DNA of 39,444 nt from positions 6,745-46,188 of the forward strand of contig DCTX01000079.1 of assembly GCA_002329325.1 (NCBI GenBank). The letters run 5' to 3'. Made by a program: the position numbers and the translations under genes. The notes beneath the pieces were generated by a model. That model made no database searches, had not been told where the DNA came from, and was given only the letters and a program-made list of their open reading frames with translations. The DNA comes from Anaerolineales bacterium UBA1429 (GTDB lineage: Bacteria > Chloroflexota > Anaerolineae > UBA1429). Shown piece by piece: positions 8,013 through 16,276 of this stretch; within the stretch, counting starts at the first letter, position 1; every line of letters starts with the position of its first letter.

Positions 8013-8041
8013 AGTGTACACCCAAGGGGCCGTGGGCGCAA
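8013..8041 (-). promoter_or_regulatory. Promoter of the ecf-coa operon
   Basis: On the minus strand TTGCGC (8036-8041) and TACACT (8013-8018) are 17 bp apart. The same TACACT -10 hexamer is used in the strong apt promoter of this window. It divides the 326-bp divergent gap with the GH4 promoter. Confidence 0.6.
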
Positions 8042-8090
8042 AACGAGGCGTGAGAGGCATGACGCCCGCCTCGGCGATCCTGCTTGGCGG

Positions 8091-8119
8091 TTGCCATGTC
8101 CCCTAGGCGGGGCTATACT
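8091..8119 (+). promoter_or_regulatory. Promoter of the GH4 glycosidase gene
   Basis: TTGCCA (8091-8096) and TATACT (8114-8119) are separated by 17 bp. The predicted start near 8126 gives a 44-nt leader to the ATG at 8170. No operator repeat is obvious around it. Confidence 0.65.
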
Positions 8120-8169
8120 CCCTGTGTGCACATCGATCCACGTTCAGTTTGTGCAGGGGAGTTGCAGCC

Positions 8170-9486
8170 ATGCCTCAAGTTACCATCGTTGGCGCCGGAA
8201 GCCATGTCTTTGCCCGTCGGCTCATCGCCGATCTGCTCACCTGGCCCGCGCTGCAGGATTCGACCATCGTCCTGATGGACATTGATCAAGAGGCCCTGAA
8301 CAACATGGCCGCCCTGGCCAAGAGGATGATCCAGGAGCGCGGCGTCGGGGCGCGCATCGTCGCCACCACCGACCTGGAACGAGCCCTCGACGGGGCGGAC
8401 TATGTCTCCGTCTCGATCCGCGTGGGCTCCAGCTACCAGCACGTCGCCATTCCGGCCAAGTACGGCATCATGCACTCGGTGGGCGACACCATGGGCCCCG
8501 GCGGCGTGTTCTACTTTCTCAAGAATGCCCCCGCCGTCATCGAGATCGCCCGCACCATGGAGCGGGTCTGCCCCAAGGCCCTGATGCTCAACTACACCAA
8601 CCCCATGGTGATGCTCTCCTGGGCCATCAAAGACCTGACCGACATTCGCTACGTGGGGCTGTGCCACTCGGTGCAGGGCACTGCCCAGACCCTGGCCGGG
8701 TATATCAACGTGCCCTTTGAGGATGTCTCCTATTGGGCCGCGGGCATCAACCATATGGCCTGGTTCCTGGAGTATCGCTACAAGGGCGAGGACGCCTATC
8801 CCCTGATCTGGAAGGCGATGGAGGATCCCGAGATCTATGCCCGGGATATCGTCAAGTTCGAGGTGATGAAGTACTTTGGCGCCTTTGTCTCCGAATCCTC
8901 GATCCACATGTCCGAGTATACGCCCTACTTCCGGCGCACCCAGGAGCTGATCGACCGCCACACCGACGAGCGCATGTGGGGGGTGGGGCCGCGCGACATG
9001 TCGCGCGAGGAGCGCATGCGGCGCATGGCCGAGATGCGCGCCGAGGCCGACCAAGAGATGCGCAGGATCGCGACGGGCGATGCCCCCATCCCCGAGGATT
9101 GGCTGTCTCGCTCCCACGAGTATTTCTCGCGCATTCTGAACGCCTGCGAGACCAACGTGCCCTATACTTTCAACGGCAACGTGCCCAACACCGGGCTGAT
9201 CACCAACTTCCCGAACAACGCCGTGGTTGAGGTGCCCATCCTGGTGGATGCCATGGGCCTGCACCCCTGCCACGTTGGCGCCCTGCCGCCGGCGCTGGCC
9301 GCCTTGAACAGCAGCAACCTGTACGTGCAGGAGCTGGCCGTCAAAGGCTTTATCGAGAAGCATCGCGAGTACATCTACCAGGCGATCCAGGTGGATCCGC
9401 TCACGGCCTCGCTCCTCTCGCTGGCGGAGATCCGTCAGATGGTGGACGAGATGTTTGCCGCCGACGCCGAATACATGACGTTCTAG
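8170..9486 (+). CDS. Glycoside hydrolase family 4, alpha-galactosidase type (MelA-like)
   Basis: A 438-residue cytosolic GH4 enzyme. The family cleaves glycosides through an unusual NAD+- and Mn2+-dependent oxidation-elimination mechanism. Motifs seen are the NAD site GAGS at 8-11, GDTMGPGG at 105-112, NYTNP at 141-145, the metal-binding CHS at 165-167 and GINHMAWF at 192-199. The CHSVQGT context fits alpha-galactosidases rather than 6-phospho-glucosidases, but alpha-glucosidase or glucuronidase activity is possible. The ATG at 8170 is chosen over one 21 bp earlier because AGGGGAG lies upstream and similarity starts there. It is followed by a galactonate dehydratase gene, suggesting galactoside use. 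No sugar transporter is adjacent. Confidence 0.9.
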   Translation: MPQVTIVGAGSHVFARRLIADLLTWPALQDSTIVLMDIDQEALNNMAALAKRMIQERGVGARIVATTDLERALDGADYVSVSIRVGSSYQHVAIPAKYGIMHSVGDTMGPGGVFYFLKNAPAVIEIARTMERVCPKALMLNYTNPMVMLSWAIKDLTDIRYVGLCHSVQGTAQTLAGYINVPFEDVSYWAAGINHMAWFLEYRYKGEDAYPLIWKAMEDPEIYARDIVKFEVMKYFGAFVSESSIHMSEYTPYFRRTQELIDRHTDERMWGVGPRDMSREERMRRMAEMRAEADQEMRRIATGDAPIPEDWLSRSHEYFSRILNACETNVPYTFNGNVPNTGLITNFPNNAVVEVPILVDAMGLHPCHVGALPPALAALNSSNLYVQELAVKGFIEKHREYIYQAIQVDPLTASLLSLAEIRQMVDEMFAADAEYMTF

Positions 9487-9498
9487 ACCGACGCGGCG

Positions 9499-9580
9499 TG
9501 TGGCCCTCTGGCTCCCACGCAGAGACGCCGCGGCGCCAGGGAAGGGCCACAGCGCCGCTCTGCGTCCTGGCGTCTCTGCG
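9499..9580. repeat. Interleaved inverted repeats between GH4 and galactonate dehydratase genes
   Basis: Two inverted repeats are interlocked: TGTGGCCCT (9499-9507) pairs with AGGGCCACA (9543-9551), and CGCAGAGACGCC (9518-9529) pairs with GGCGTCTCTGCG (9569-9580). The order A-B-A'-B' permits either of two hairpins or a pseudoknot. The CGCAGAGACGC wording resembles dispersed palindromic repeats known from many environmental bacterial genomes. Confidence 0.6.
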
Positions 9581-9628
9581 CGAGACGGGGCGGCCGCGTC
9601 GCCTGGTTGGCAGAGGAGTATACGGAAC

Positions 9629-10750
9629 ATGCGCATCACCAAGCTGGAGACGTTCCTCGTCAAGCCGCGCTGGCTCTTTCTCAAGATGCACACCGACGAA
9701 GGGCTGGTGGGGCTGGGGGAGCCGATGCTGGAGGGGCGCGCCCTCACCGTCGCCCAGGCCGTGGCCGAGCTGGAGCCCTACCTGGTGGGCAAGGACCCCA
9801 CCCGGGTCATGCATCACTGGCAGGCCATGTACAAGCACGCCTTTTACCGGGGCGGGCCGATCCTCACCAGCGCCCTCTCGGGCGTGGAGCACGCCCTGTG
9901 GGACCTGACGGGCAAGGCCCTGGGCGTGCCCGTCTACAAGCTGCTGGGCGGCCCCCTGCGCGATCGCATCAAGGTCTATGGCCGCTGCGGCGGCGACACG
10001 CCCGAGGAGGCCGAGGCCAGCGCCCGCGAGCAGGCCGCCAAGGGGTTCCTGGCCCTCAAGACGGGCGTGGGCGGCCCGCGCCCCGCCCGCATCGTCGAGT
10101 CCCCCGGCTTTGTGGAGCAGGTGGCCGAGCGCTTTGCCGCCATGCGCCGCGGGGCTGGCCCCGAGGTGGACATCGCCATCGACTTTCACGGCGCCGTGCC
10201 GCCCCAGACCTCGGCGCTGCTCATCAAGGCCCTGGAGCCCTACCAGCCCCTGTTCATCGAGGAGCCGGTGCAGTGCCAGAACACCGAGGTGCTGGCCGAC
10301 CTGGCCCGCAAGACCCATATCCCCATCGCCACGGGCGAGCGGCTCTACACCAAGTGGGGCTTTCGCGGCGTGCTGGAGCAGCGCGCCGCCTCGATCCTGC
10401 AGCCCGATATCGCCCACTGCGGCGGCATCTTTGAGGGGCGCCTGATCGCGGGCATGGCGGAGAGCTATTACGCCGCCATCGCGCCCCACTGCCCGTTGGG
10501 GCCGGTGGCCCTGGCGGCCTGCATCCAGTTGGTGGCCGCCATCCCCAATTTCCTCGCGCAGGAGCACGTCACCCTGGGCGAAGGCTATCTCAAGGAGCCG
10601 TTCCGCTTTGAGGATGGCTACGTGGCCCTGCCCGAGAAGCCCGGGCTGGGCATCGAGCTGGACGAGGCAGCCCTGGCCGACAAGATCGGCCATGATTGGC
10701 GCAATCCGGAGCGCTACCATCCTGACGATGGCGCTGCCATAGACTGGTAA
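9629..10750 (+). CDS. dgoD: D-galactonate dehydratase family protein (enolase superfamily)
   Basis: A 373-residue member of the mandelate racemase/enolase superfamily, best matching DgoD, which dehydrates D-galactonate to 2-keto-3-deoxygalactonate. Mg2+ ligands and catalytic residues are visible: D185 and H187 in DFHG, E211 in FIEEP, E237 in ATGER and H287 in APHCPLGP. The ATG at 9629 has AGAGGAG upstream; an open stretch before it is the repeat region and is not coding in character. With the GH4 gene it suggests an oxidative (De Ley-Doudoroff-like) galactose route, though no galactose dehydrogenase or KDGal kinase is nearby. Related sugar-acid dehydratases share these residues, so the exact acid is not certain. 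Confidence 0.85.
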   Translation: MRITKLETFLVKPRWLFLKMHTDEGLVGLGEPMLEGRALTVAQAVAELEPYLVGKDPTRVMHHWQAMYKHAFYRGGPILTSALSGVEHALWDLTGKALGVPVYKLLGGPLRDRIKVYGRCGGDTPEEAEASAREQAAKGFLALKTGVGGPRPARIVESPGFVEQVAERFAAMRRGAGPEVDIAIDFHGAVPPQTSALLIKALEPYQPLFIEEPVQCQNTEVLADLARKTHIPIATGERLYTKWGFRGVLEQRAASILQPDIAHCGGIFEGRLIAGMAESYYAAIAPHCPLGPVALAACIQLVAAIPNFLAQEHVTLGEGYLKEPFRFEDGYVALPEKPGLGIELDEAALADKIGHDWRNPERYHPDDGAAIDW

Positions 10751-10780
10751 GGGAGCCAGGAGGCGAAAGGGAAGGGGCGT

Positions 10781-11755
10781 ATGACCTTGCACATCGAGAG
10801 CGTACAGCAGGCCGGCCAACGAGTGCGGGAGAATATCGCCCGCGTTATCGTCGGCAAGGACGACGTGGTAGAGCTGATGCTGGTGGCCCTCTTCTGTCAG
10901 GGCCATGTGCTGCTGGAGGACGTGCCCGGCATCGGCAAGACGACCCTGGCCAAGGCCCTGGCCGCCAGCCTGGGCTGTTCCTTCCGGCGCATCCAGTTCA
11001 CCCCCGATCTCCTGCCCAGCGATATCACCGGCGTCAGTGTGTATAATCAGGATACCCACCAGTTCGAGTTTCGCCCTGGGCCCGTCTTTGGGCAGATCTT
11101 GCTGGCGGACGAGATCAACCGCGCCGGCCCGCGCACCCAGAGCGCCTTACTTGAGGCCATGCAGGAGCGCCAGGTCACGGCCGATGGCACCACCTATGCC
11201 CTGGAGCAGCCCTTCCTGGTGCTGGCGACCCAGAACCCCATCGAGCTGGAGGGCACCTTTCCCCTCCCCGAGGCGCAGCTCGACCGCTTCTTGCTGCGGC
11301 TCGCCATCGGCTATCCTAACCCCGCTGAGGAGCGGCAGATCCTGCAGCGCTTCCGCGAGAGCGACCCCCTGGGAGACCTGGCGCCGGTTCTGCCCTCGGA
11401 CGAGGTGCTGGCGCTGGGCCGCCTCTGCCGCCAGGTGTACGTGCACCCGGTGATCGAGGGGTACCTGGTAGACCTGGTCAACGCCACACGCACGAGCCCC
11501 GACCTGGCCCTGGGGATCAGCCCTCGCGGCACCCTGGCCCTCTATCAGACGAGCCAGGCTTTGGCGGCGTTGCGCGGCCGGCACTATGTGATCCCCGACG
11601 ATGCCCAGGCCCTGGCGCAGCCCGTGCTGGCCCACCGCCTGATCCCCAGCACGCGACGGCGCCTGCGCGGCGAGGCCGCCGCCGAGATCCTGGCGAACCT
11701 GGTGGCCCAGGTGCCCGTGCCCGTCGAGGAAGACTGGGGCAAAGGGGCAACGTGA
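10781..11755 (+). CDS. MoxR family AAA+ ATPase
   Basis: A 324-residue MoxR-type AAA+ chaperone-like ATPase, a family thought to help assemble or activate membrane or secreted complexes. Walker A is GIGKT at 50-54 (DVPGIGKTT), Walker B is ILLADEINRA at 105-114 and sensor 1 lies in ATQNP. It is the first of a moxR-DUF58-DUF4129 trio. It begins 30 bp after the galactonate dehydratase, so it could share that transcript. Its stop overlaps the next start as GTGA. Confidence 0.93.
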   Translation: MTLHIESVQQAGQRVRENIARVIVGKDDVVELMLVALFCQGHVLLEDVPGIGKTTLAKALAASLGCSFRRIQFTPDLLPSDITGVSVYNQDTHQFEFRPGPVFGQILLADEINRAGPRTQSALLEAMQERQVTADGTTYALEQPFLVLATQNPIELEGTFPLPEAQLDRFLLRLAIGYPNPAEERQILQRFRESDPLGDLAPVLPSDEVLALGRLCRQVYVHPVIEGYLVDLVNATRTSPDLALGISPRGTLALYQTSQALAALRGRHYVIPDDAQALAQPVLAHRLIPSTRRRLRGEAAAEILANLVAQVPVPVEEDWGKGAT

Positions 11756-12966
11756 AGAGCGCGGCCTGGACGGCGCTGCTGGTCGTCCTGTTTGTGATCG
11801 CGCTCGTCCTGCGGCGGAACCTGTTGGCCGTCTTTGTCCTGATCCTGGCGTTGGCCACGGCGGCGACGGCCCTCTGGGCGCGCTACTGCCTCACCAACGT
11901 CAGTTATCGGCGGCACTTTGGCACGCGCTACCTCAACTATGGCGAGGAGACGACCCTCACCCTCGCTTTTGAGAACGCCAAGCCGCTGCCCCTGGCCTGG
12001 CTGTTGGTGCGCGAGTCCTTTCCTGACGATGTGGCGCTGCTGACGGGCGCCCTGCAGCAGAACACCCCGGGCGAGCCCGCCACCCTCGTCACGCTGCTCT
12101 CTCTGCGCTGGTACGAGCGCGTCAGCCGCACCCACCGCATTCAGGGCGTCCGGCGGGGCCATTTCGCCTTTGGGCCCGCCGAGCTCTCCTCCGGCGATAT
12201 GTTCGGCTACCAGCGTCGCGTGGTCGAGGATCCTCACGTGGACGAGATCCTGGTCTACCCCAAGATCGTGCCCGTGGAGGCGTTGGGCCTGCCCACGGCG
12301 CGCCCCATGGGCGAGTGGTTCGCGCCGCGCCGCATCATGGCCGACCCGCTGCGCTTTGCCAACGTGCGCGCCTATGTGCCGGGCGACAACCCCCGCTACA
12401 TAGACTGGCGCTCCACGGCCCGCACCACGGCGTTGCAGGTCAAGGAGTTCGATCCCAGCGACACCCTGGCCTTGATGCTGGCCGTTGACGTGCAGACCAC
12501 GCCGCGTAGCTATGAGTACATCCCCGACGCCCTCGAGTTCGTCATCTCTGCCGCGGCCTCGGTGGCCCTGTATGCCCTGGAGCAGCGCCACATGGTGGGC
12601 CTGTGCGCCAACGCCCTCACCCGGCAGGCGCAGACGTGGACGCGCATCCGGCCCGGCCGCCATATCAACCAGGCCAATGTCCTGCTCTCGGCCTTGGCGG
12701 AGCTGGACCCCTTCCGGGGCACGCCGCTGGAGACCATGCTCTATGAGGTCATGCCCGAGCTGCCCTTTGGGGCGACGGTGATCGCGCTGACGGCGCAGCC
12801 GCGCCCCGCCGTTTTGGAGGCGCTGGCGACTCTGCAGGAGGTGGGGCACCGGGTGCTGTTGCTCACCGTGGCCCGCGATGAGCCCGTGATTCCGCCACAG
12901 ATTCCGCATCATTACCTGGGGGCTCCCCATGACTGGCGAAACCTCGCAACGCTGGAACTGGATTGA
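11752..12966 (+). CDS. DUF58 domain protein
   Basis: A 404-residue protein with two membrane segments in residues 5-45, then a soluble region. The DUF58 signature is near 215-235 (PGDNPRYIDWRSTART then LQVKEFD), followed by a von Willebrand A-like region (LALMLAVDVQT). Such proteins almost always pair with a MoxR ATPase. The function is unknown, perhaps cell-envelope assembly or stress tolerance. The start is GTG at 11752, overlapping the moxR stop by 4 bases. The end overlaps the next gene by 38 bp. Confidence 0.9.
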   Translation: MKSAAWTALLVVLFVIALVLRRNLLAVFVLILALATAATALWARYCLTNVSYRRHFGTRYLNYGEETTLTLAFENAKPLPLAWLLVRESFPDDVALLTGALQQNTPGEPATLVTLLSLRWYERVSRTHRIQGVRRGHFAFGPAELSSGDMFGYQRRVVEDPHVDEILVYPKIVPVEALGLPTARPMGEWFAPRRIMADPLRFANVRAYVPGDNPRYIDWRSTARTTALQVKEFDPSDTLALMLAVDVQTTPRSYEYIPDALEFVISAAASVALYALEQRHMVGLCANALTRQAQTWTRIRPGRHINQANVLLSALAELDPFRGTPLETMLYEVMPELPFGATVIALTAQPRPAVLEALATLQEVGHRVLLLTVARDEPVIPPQIPHHYLGAPHDWRNLATLELD

Positions 12967-14389
12967 GCAGAGCCTGATCCCCGTGGTGGCGGCCATCATG
13001 CGCACGGCATGGCTGGCCCCGCTGCTGCAGCTCGTGCTCAACAACGTCTTTGTGCACCCCGGCGATGTGGTCTATCCCGTCTGGTGGCTGCTGGCGCTGA
13101 CCCTGGGGGGCACGGCCCTGGAGCGCTGGTTCCACCCGCGGCGCTGGGGCCTGGCCGCCGCCGTGGGGCTGGGGCTGCTGGCCGTGCCGGTCACCTGGGG
13201 CCTGGCCCTGGGGTTCAGGGCGGACGCGCCCTTCCAATGGCTGTGGGGCCAGATCGTGGCCCTGACCGACTTTCGCATCGGCATCCCCAGCGGCCTGATC
13301 CTCATGACGGTCACGATCCTGGTCTGGCGGCGGGGGCTGGCGGCCGACGCCGTCCGCTACACGTCGGTGTGGGCCAGCTTTGTGCTGGGCACCCTGATGT
13401 TGGGCGCGCTGATGCTCTTGCGCGTGGAGACGTTGCTGGCCATCCCGGGCATGCACCTGACGACCTACATGGTGACCTTTGTGCTCTCGGGGTTGCTGGC
13501 CCTGGCGCTGCTCTCCCTGACGAGCACCCTGGCGACGGAGCGCCGCCGGGGCAGCGGAGCCCTGGCCATCAACGAGTACTGGCTGGCGGGCATCGCCTCG
13601 ATGGTGCTCACCATCCTGCTGCTGGGCTGGATCCTGGGCATGGTCCTGGCGCCCGAGACGGTGGTGACCATCCTGGGCTTCTTCCGGCCCCTGTGGGATG
13701 CGATCGCCTTTCTGCTGCTGGCCCTGGCCACCCTGATCGCCTACCTGACCATGTGGCTCATCGCGCCCTTGATGGAGTCGCTCTACACCCGCGTGATGCC
13801 CGTGATCCGCCAGCTCGACCTGGACGAGCTGCGCGCCTATCTGTTCGAGCACACGCCCGTGGAGCACTCGCCCCTGCGCGCGGGAGTGGATTGGGGGGCC
13901 ATCCTGCGGCCGCTGCTGGTGCTGGCGCTGGTCGGCCTGGGGGTCTGGCTCTTTATCCGCGCCTGGCGCCGGCTGCGCCGCGGCCAGGATCCGAACGTGG
14001 TCGAGACCCGCGAATCCATCCTCTCGGCCAACCTCATCAAGCAGCAGTTGGCGAACCTGTTCCGGCGCCGGCGGCCGCCGACGACCGGGTTCCTGGCGCT
14101 GGATCCCGATGCTTCGCCGCGAGACGCCATCCGCGCATGCTACCAGGACTTGCTGGCGTTGATGCAGAAGGCGGGATTGCCGCGCCCCAAGGGGGCAACG
14201 CCCTACCGCTACGAGGCCCAGATAGACGACCAGTGGCCCGACGAGAAGGACCTGCTGGACGCCCTCACCGAGGAGTATGTGCGGGCGCGCTATGCGCCGG
14301 AGGAGCCGCAGCTCGAGCAGGTGACGCGGGCGCAGGGGGCCTGGCAGGCGCTCCGGCGCCGCACCGGCGCCGACCCGCCCCGGCAATAG
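12929..14389 (+). CDS. Multi-pass membrane protein with C-terminal DUF4129
   Basis: A 486-residue integral membrane protein with about eight or nine hydrophobic segments through residue 345. A cytosolic tail contains a DUF4129-like domain near 405-470 (RDAIRACYQDLLALM, TEEYVRARYAPEEP). DUF4129 proteins often sit beside moxR and DUF58 genes together with a transglutaminase-like protein. No transglutaminase domain is seen here or nearby, so this may be a reduced version of that cluster. The ATG lies inside the end of the DUF58 gene and its ribosome site is weak. Confidence 0.82.
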   Translation: MTGETSQRWNWIEQSLIPVVAAIMRTAWLAPLLQLVLNNVFVHPGDVVYPVWWLLALTLGGTALERWFHPRRWGLAAAVGLGLLAVPVTWGLALGFRADAPFQWLWGQIVALTDFRIGIPSGLILMTVTILVWRRGLAADAVRYTSVWASFVLGTLMLGALMLLRVETLLAIPGMHLTTYMVTFVLSGLLALALLSLTSTLATERRRGSGALAINEYWLAGIASMVLTILLLGWILGMVLAPETVVTILGFFRPLWDAIAFLLLALATLIAYLTMWLIAPLMESLYTRVMPVIRQLDLDELRAYLFEHTPVEHSPLRAGVDWGAILRPLLVLALVGLGVWLFIRAWRRLRRGQDPNVVETRESILSANLIKQQLANLFRRRRPPTTGFLALDPDASPRDAIRACYQDLLALMQKAGLPRPKGATPYRYEAQIDDQWPDEKDLLDALTEEYVRARYAPEEPQLEQVTRAQGAWQALRRRTGADPPRQ

Positions 14390-14403
14390 CCCCCGAGCAG
14401 CAC

Positions 14404-14433
14404 AGCAGGGACGACCCATGGGTCGTCCCTGCT
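14404..14433. repeat. Perfect 30-bp palindrome between convergent genes
   Basis: AGCAGGGACGACCCA is followed immediately by its exact reverse complement, centred on CATG. It lies between the convergent DUF4129 and ABC exporter genes, so it may end transcription from both sides, although there is no clear T-run. The wording resembles palindromic repeats dispersed in Chloroflexota genomes; that link is from memory. Confidence 0.65.
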
Positions 14434-14471
14434 TGTGTACACAACAGCGATGCGGCTCCCCGCCGCGCCTG

Positions 14472-16244
14472 TCAGGATGCGATGGCGAACCCGTCCAGTT
14501 GGGCCAGCTCGCGGTTCTGGACGTTCCACAGTGTATAGTAGAGGCCGCGCCTCTTGAGCAGCTCCTCATGGGTGCCCTGCTCGCGGATGCCGTTGCCCTC
14601 CATCACCACGATGTTATCGGCCCGCGCCACGGTCGAGAGGCGGTGGGCGATGATAATCGTGGTACGGCCTTCCATCAGGCGCTCCAGCGCCTGCTGGATC
14701 AGCAGCTCGGTCTCGGTATCCACCGACGAGGTGGCCTCGTCCAGGATCAGGATGGGGGCGTTCTTGAGCACCGCCCGCGCGATGGACAGGCGCTGCTTCT
14801 GGCCCCCCGAAAGCTTGACCCCCCGCTCGCCGATAAAGGTGTCATAGCCCTGGGGCAGCTCCATGATGAACTGGTGGGCATTGGCCACCTGGGCCGCCGC
14901 GATCACCTCCTCCTCGGTGGCATCGGGCCGCCCAAAGAGGATGTTCTCGCGCACCGTGCCGTGGAAGAGGAACACGTCCTGCAGGACGATGGAGATGTTC
15001 TTGCGCAGGCTGGCGGAGGTCACGTCGCGCACGTCGTGGCCGTCGATGCGCATGGCGCCGGCGGTCACATCGTAAAAGCGCGGCACCAACGCGGCCAACG
15101 TGGTCTTGCCCACGCCGGTGGGGCCCACCAGGGCCGTCACGCTGTTGGCGGGGATATCCAGCGAGACGTTCTCCAGCACGGGGTTGCCGGCCTTGTAGCT
15201 AAAGCTGATCTGCTCGATGGCGACGTGCCCCTGCACGGGCTCGGGCAGGTCGGCGGCGCCGGGCCGATCCACGATATCCGGCTCCACGGCCAGCAGCTCC
15301 GAGACCCGGTCGGCGCCGGCCAGCGCTTCTTGCACCTGCTCCCAGACCTGGCTCAGAGCCCGCACCGGCTGGTAGAACAGCTCCAGGTACAGGAAAAAGG
15401 CCACCAGGTCTGCCAGGGGCAGGGTGTGCTGGAAGGCCAGCCGCCCACCAAAGTAGATGACGATCACGGTGCCCAGGGAGGAGGCGAACTCCACCGAGGG
15501 GCCAAAGACGGCCAGGTAACGCAGCACTTTGAGCATCGAATCCCGGTAGCGGTCGATGTGGGTGCTGATGCGCAGCGCCTCGATCTGCTCGCGGGTGAAC
15601 GCCTTGATCTCGCGGATGCCCGAGAGGTTGTCGTTCAGGGTGGCGTTCAGGTCCGCCAGCTCCTTTTGGCGCTCGCGGAAGGCGGGCCGCACGTAGCGGT
15701 TGAACCCCCGCATGGCCACCAGGATGAGCGGCACGGGGATCAGCGTCAGCAGCATGAGGATGCCGTTCATCGAGAGCAGCACCGCCGACACGCCGATCAG
15801 CATCAGGACGTTGACCAGCGTATCGGGGATGGCATGACTGATCAGCCGCTCGAACATCTCGGAGTCGTTGATCATGCGCGACATCAACTGGCCTGTCTGC
15901 TGCTCCTCGTAGAAACCCAGGGAGAGCTTTTGCAGGTGATGGTAGATATCGCGGCGGGCGTCCGCCACCACGCCCCATCCAGCATAGTGCGACATATAGT
16001 TGGATAGGAAGCGAAAGCCGGTGCGCAGGCCGTAGATCACCAGCAGCCCCAGAGCCAGCTGGATGACGGCGCTCTGGGAAGCCGGATCCTCCCATACCTC
16101 ATTCTGCACCAACGACACGAGCTGTCGCACGATGGCCGGCGCCACCAGTTGCACGCCCACCAGGCCCAGCATCGCCAGGATGGCGATGACCATCGGCTTG
16201 ATGTAGCTTCTGGCATAGGATGCTACAAACGCTAACGTCTTCAA
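14472..16244 (-). CDS. ABC transporter, fused permease and ATPase (MsbA/exporter type)
   Basis: A 590-residue half-size ABC exporter. Residues 1-320 form a type I exporter membrane domain with six predicted helices. The ATPase has Walker A GPTGVGKTT near 373-381, the signature LSGGQ near 477, Walker B ILILDEATSSVD near 493-504 and the switch His in AHRLST. It would work as a homodimer exporting a lipid or drug-like compound; the substrate is unknown. The start is TTG (16242-16244) with GAGGT upstream. The next ATG is 17 codons in and would cut the first helix. It lies 32 bp after the O-methyltransferase gene. Confidence 0.92.
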   Translation of the reverse strand: MKTLAFVASYARSYIKPMVIAILAMLGLVGVQLVAPAIVRQLVSLVQNEVWEDPASQSAVIQLALGLLVIYGLRTGFRFLSNYMSHYAGWGVVADARRDIYHHLQKLSLGFYEEQQTGQLMSRMINDSEMFERLISHAIPDTLVNVLMLIGVSAVLLSMNGILMLLTLIPVPLILVAMRGFNRYVRPAFRERQKELADLNATLNDNLSGIREIKAFTREQIEALRISTHIDRYRDSMLKVLRYLAVFGPSVEFASSLGTVIVIYFGGRLAFQHTLPLADLVAFFLYLELFYQPVRALSQVWEQVQEALAGADRVSELLAVEPDIVDRPGAADLPEPVQGHVAIEQISFSYKAGNPVLENVSLDIPANSVTALVGPTGVGKTTLAALVPRFYDVTAGAMRIDGHDVRDVTSASLRKNISIVLQDVFLFHGTVRENILFGRPDATEEEVIAAAQVANAHQFIMELPQGYDTFIGERGVKLSGGQKQRLSIARAVLKNAPILILDEATSSVDTETELLIQQALERLMEGRTTIIIAHRLSTVARADNIVVMEGNGIREQGTHEELLKRRGLYYTLWNVQNRELAQLDGFAIAS

Positions 16245-16276
16245 GGGACTTGACCTCTATGGCTGTTGTGGCTCGA

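Noticed and set aside
8113..9747. Long antisense open frame opposite the GH4 gene (and similar ones at 9401-11059, 11584-13044, 12863-14569, 25458-27080)
   Set aside because: All mirror clearly identified genes and lack recognisable domains or ribosome sites.
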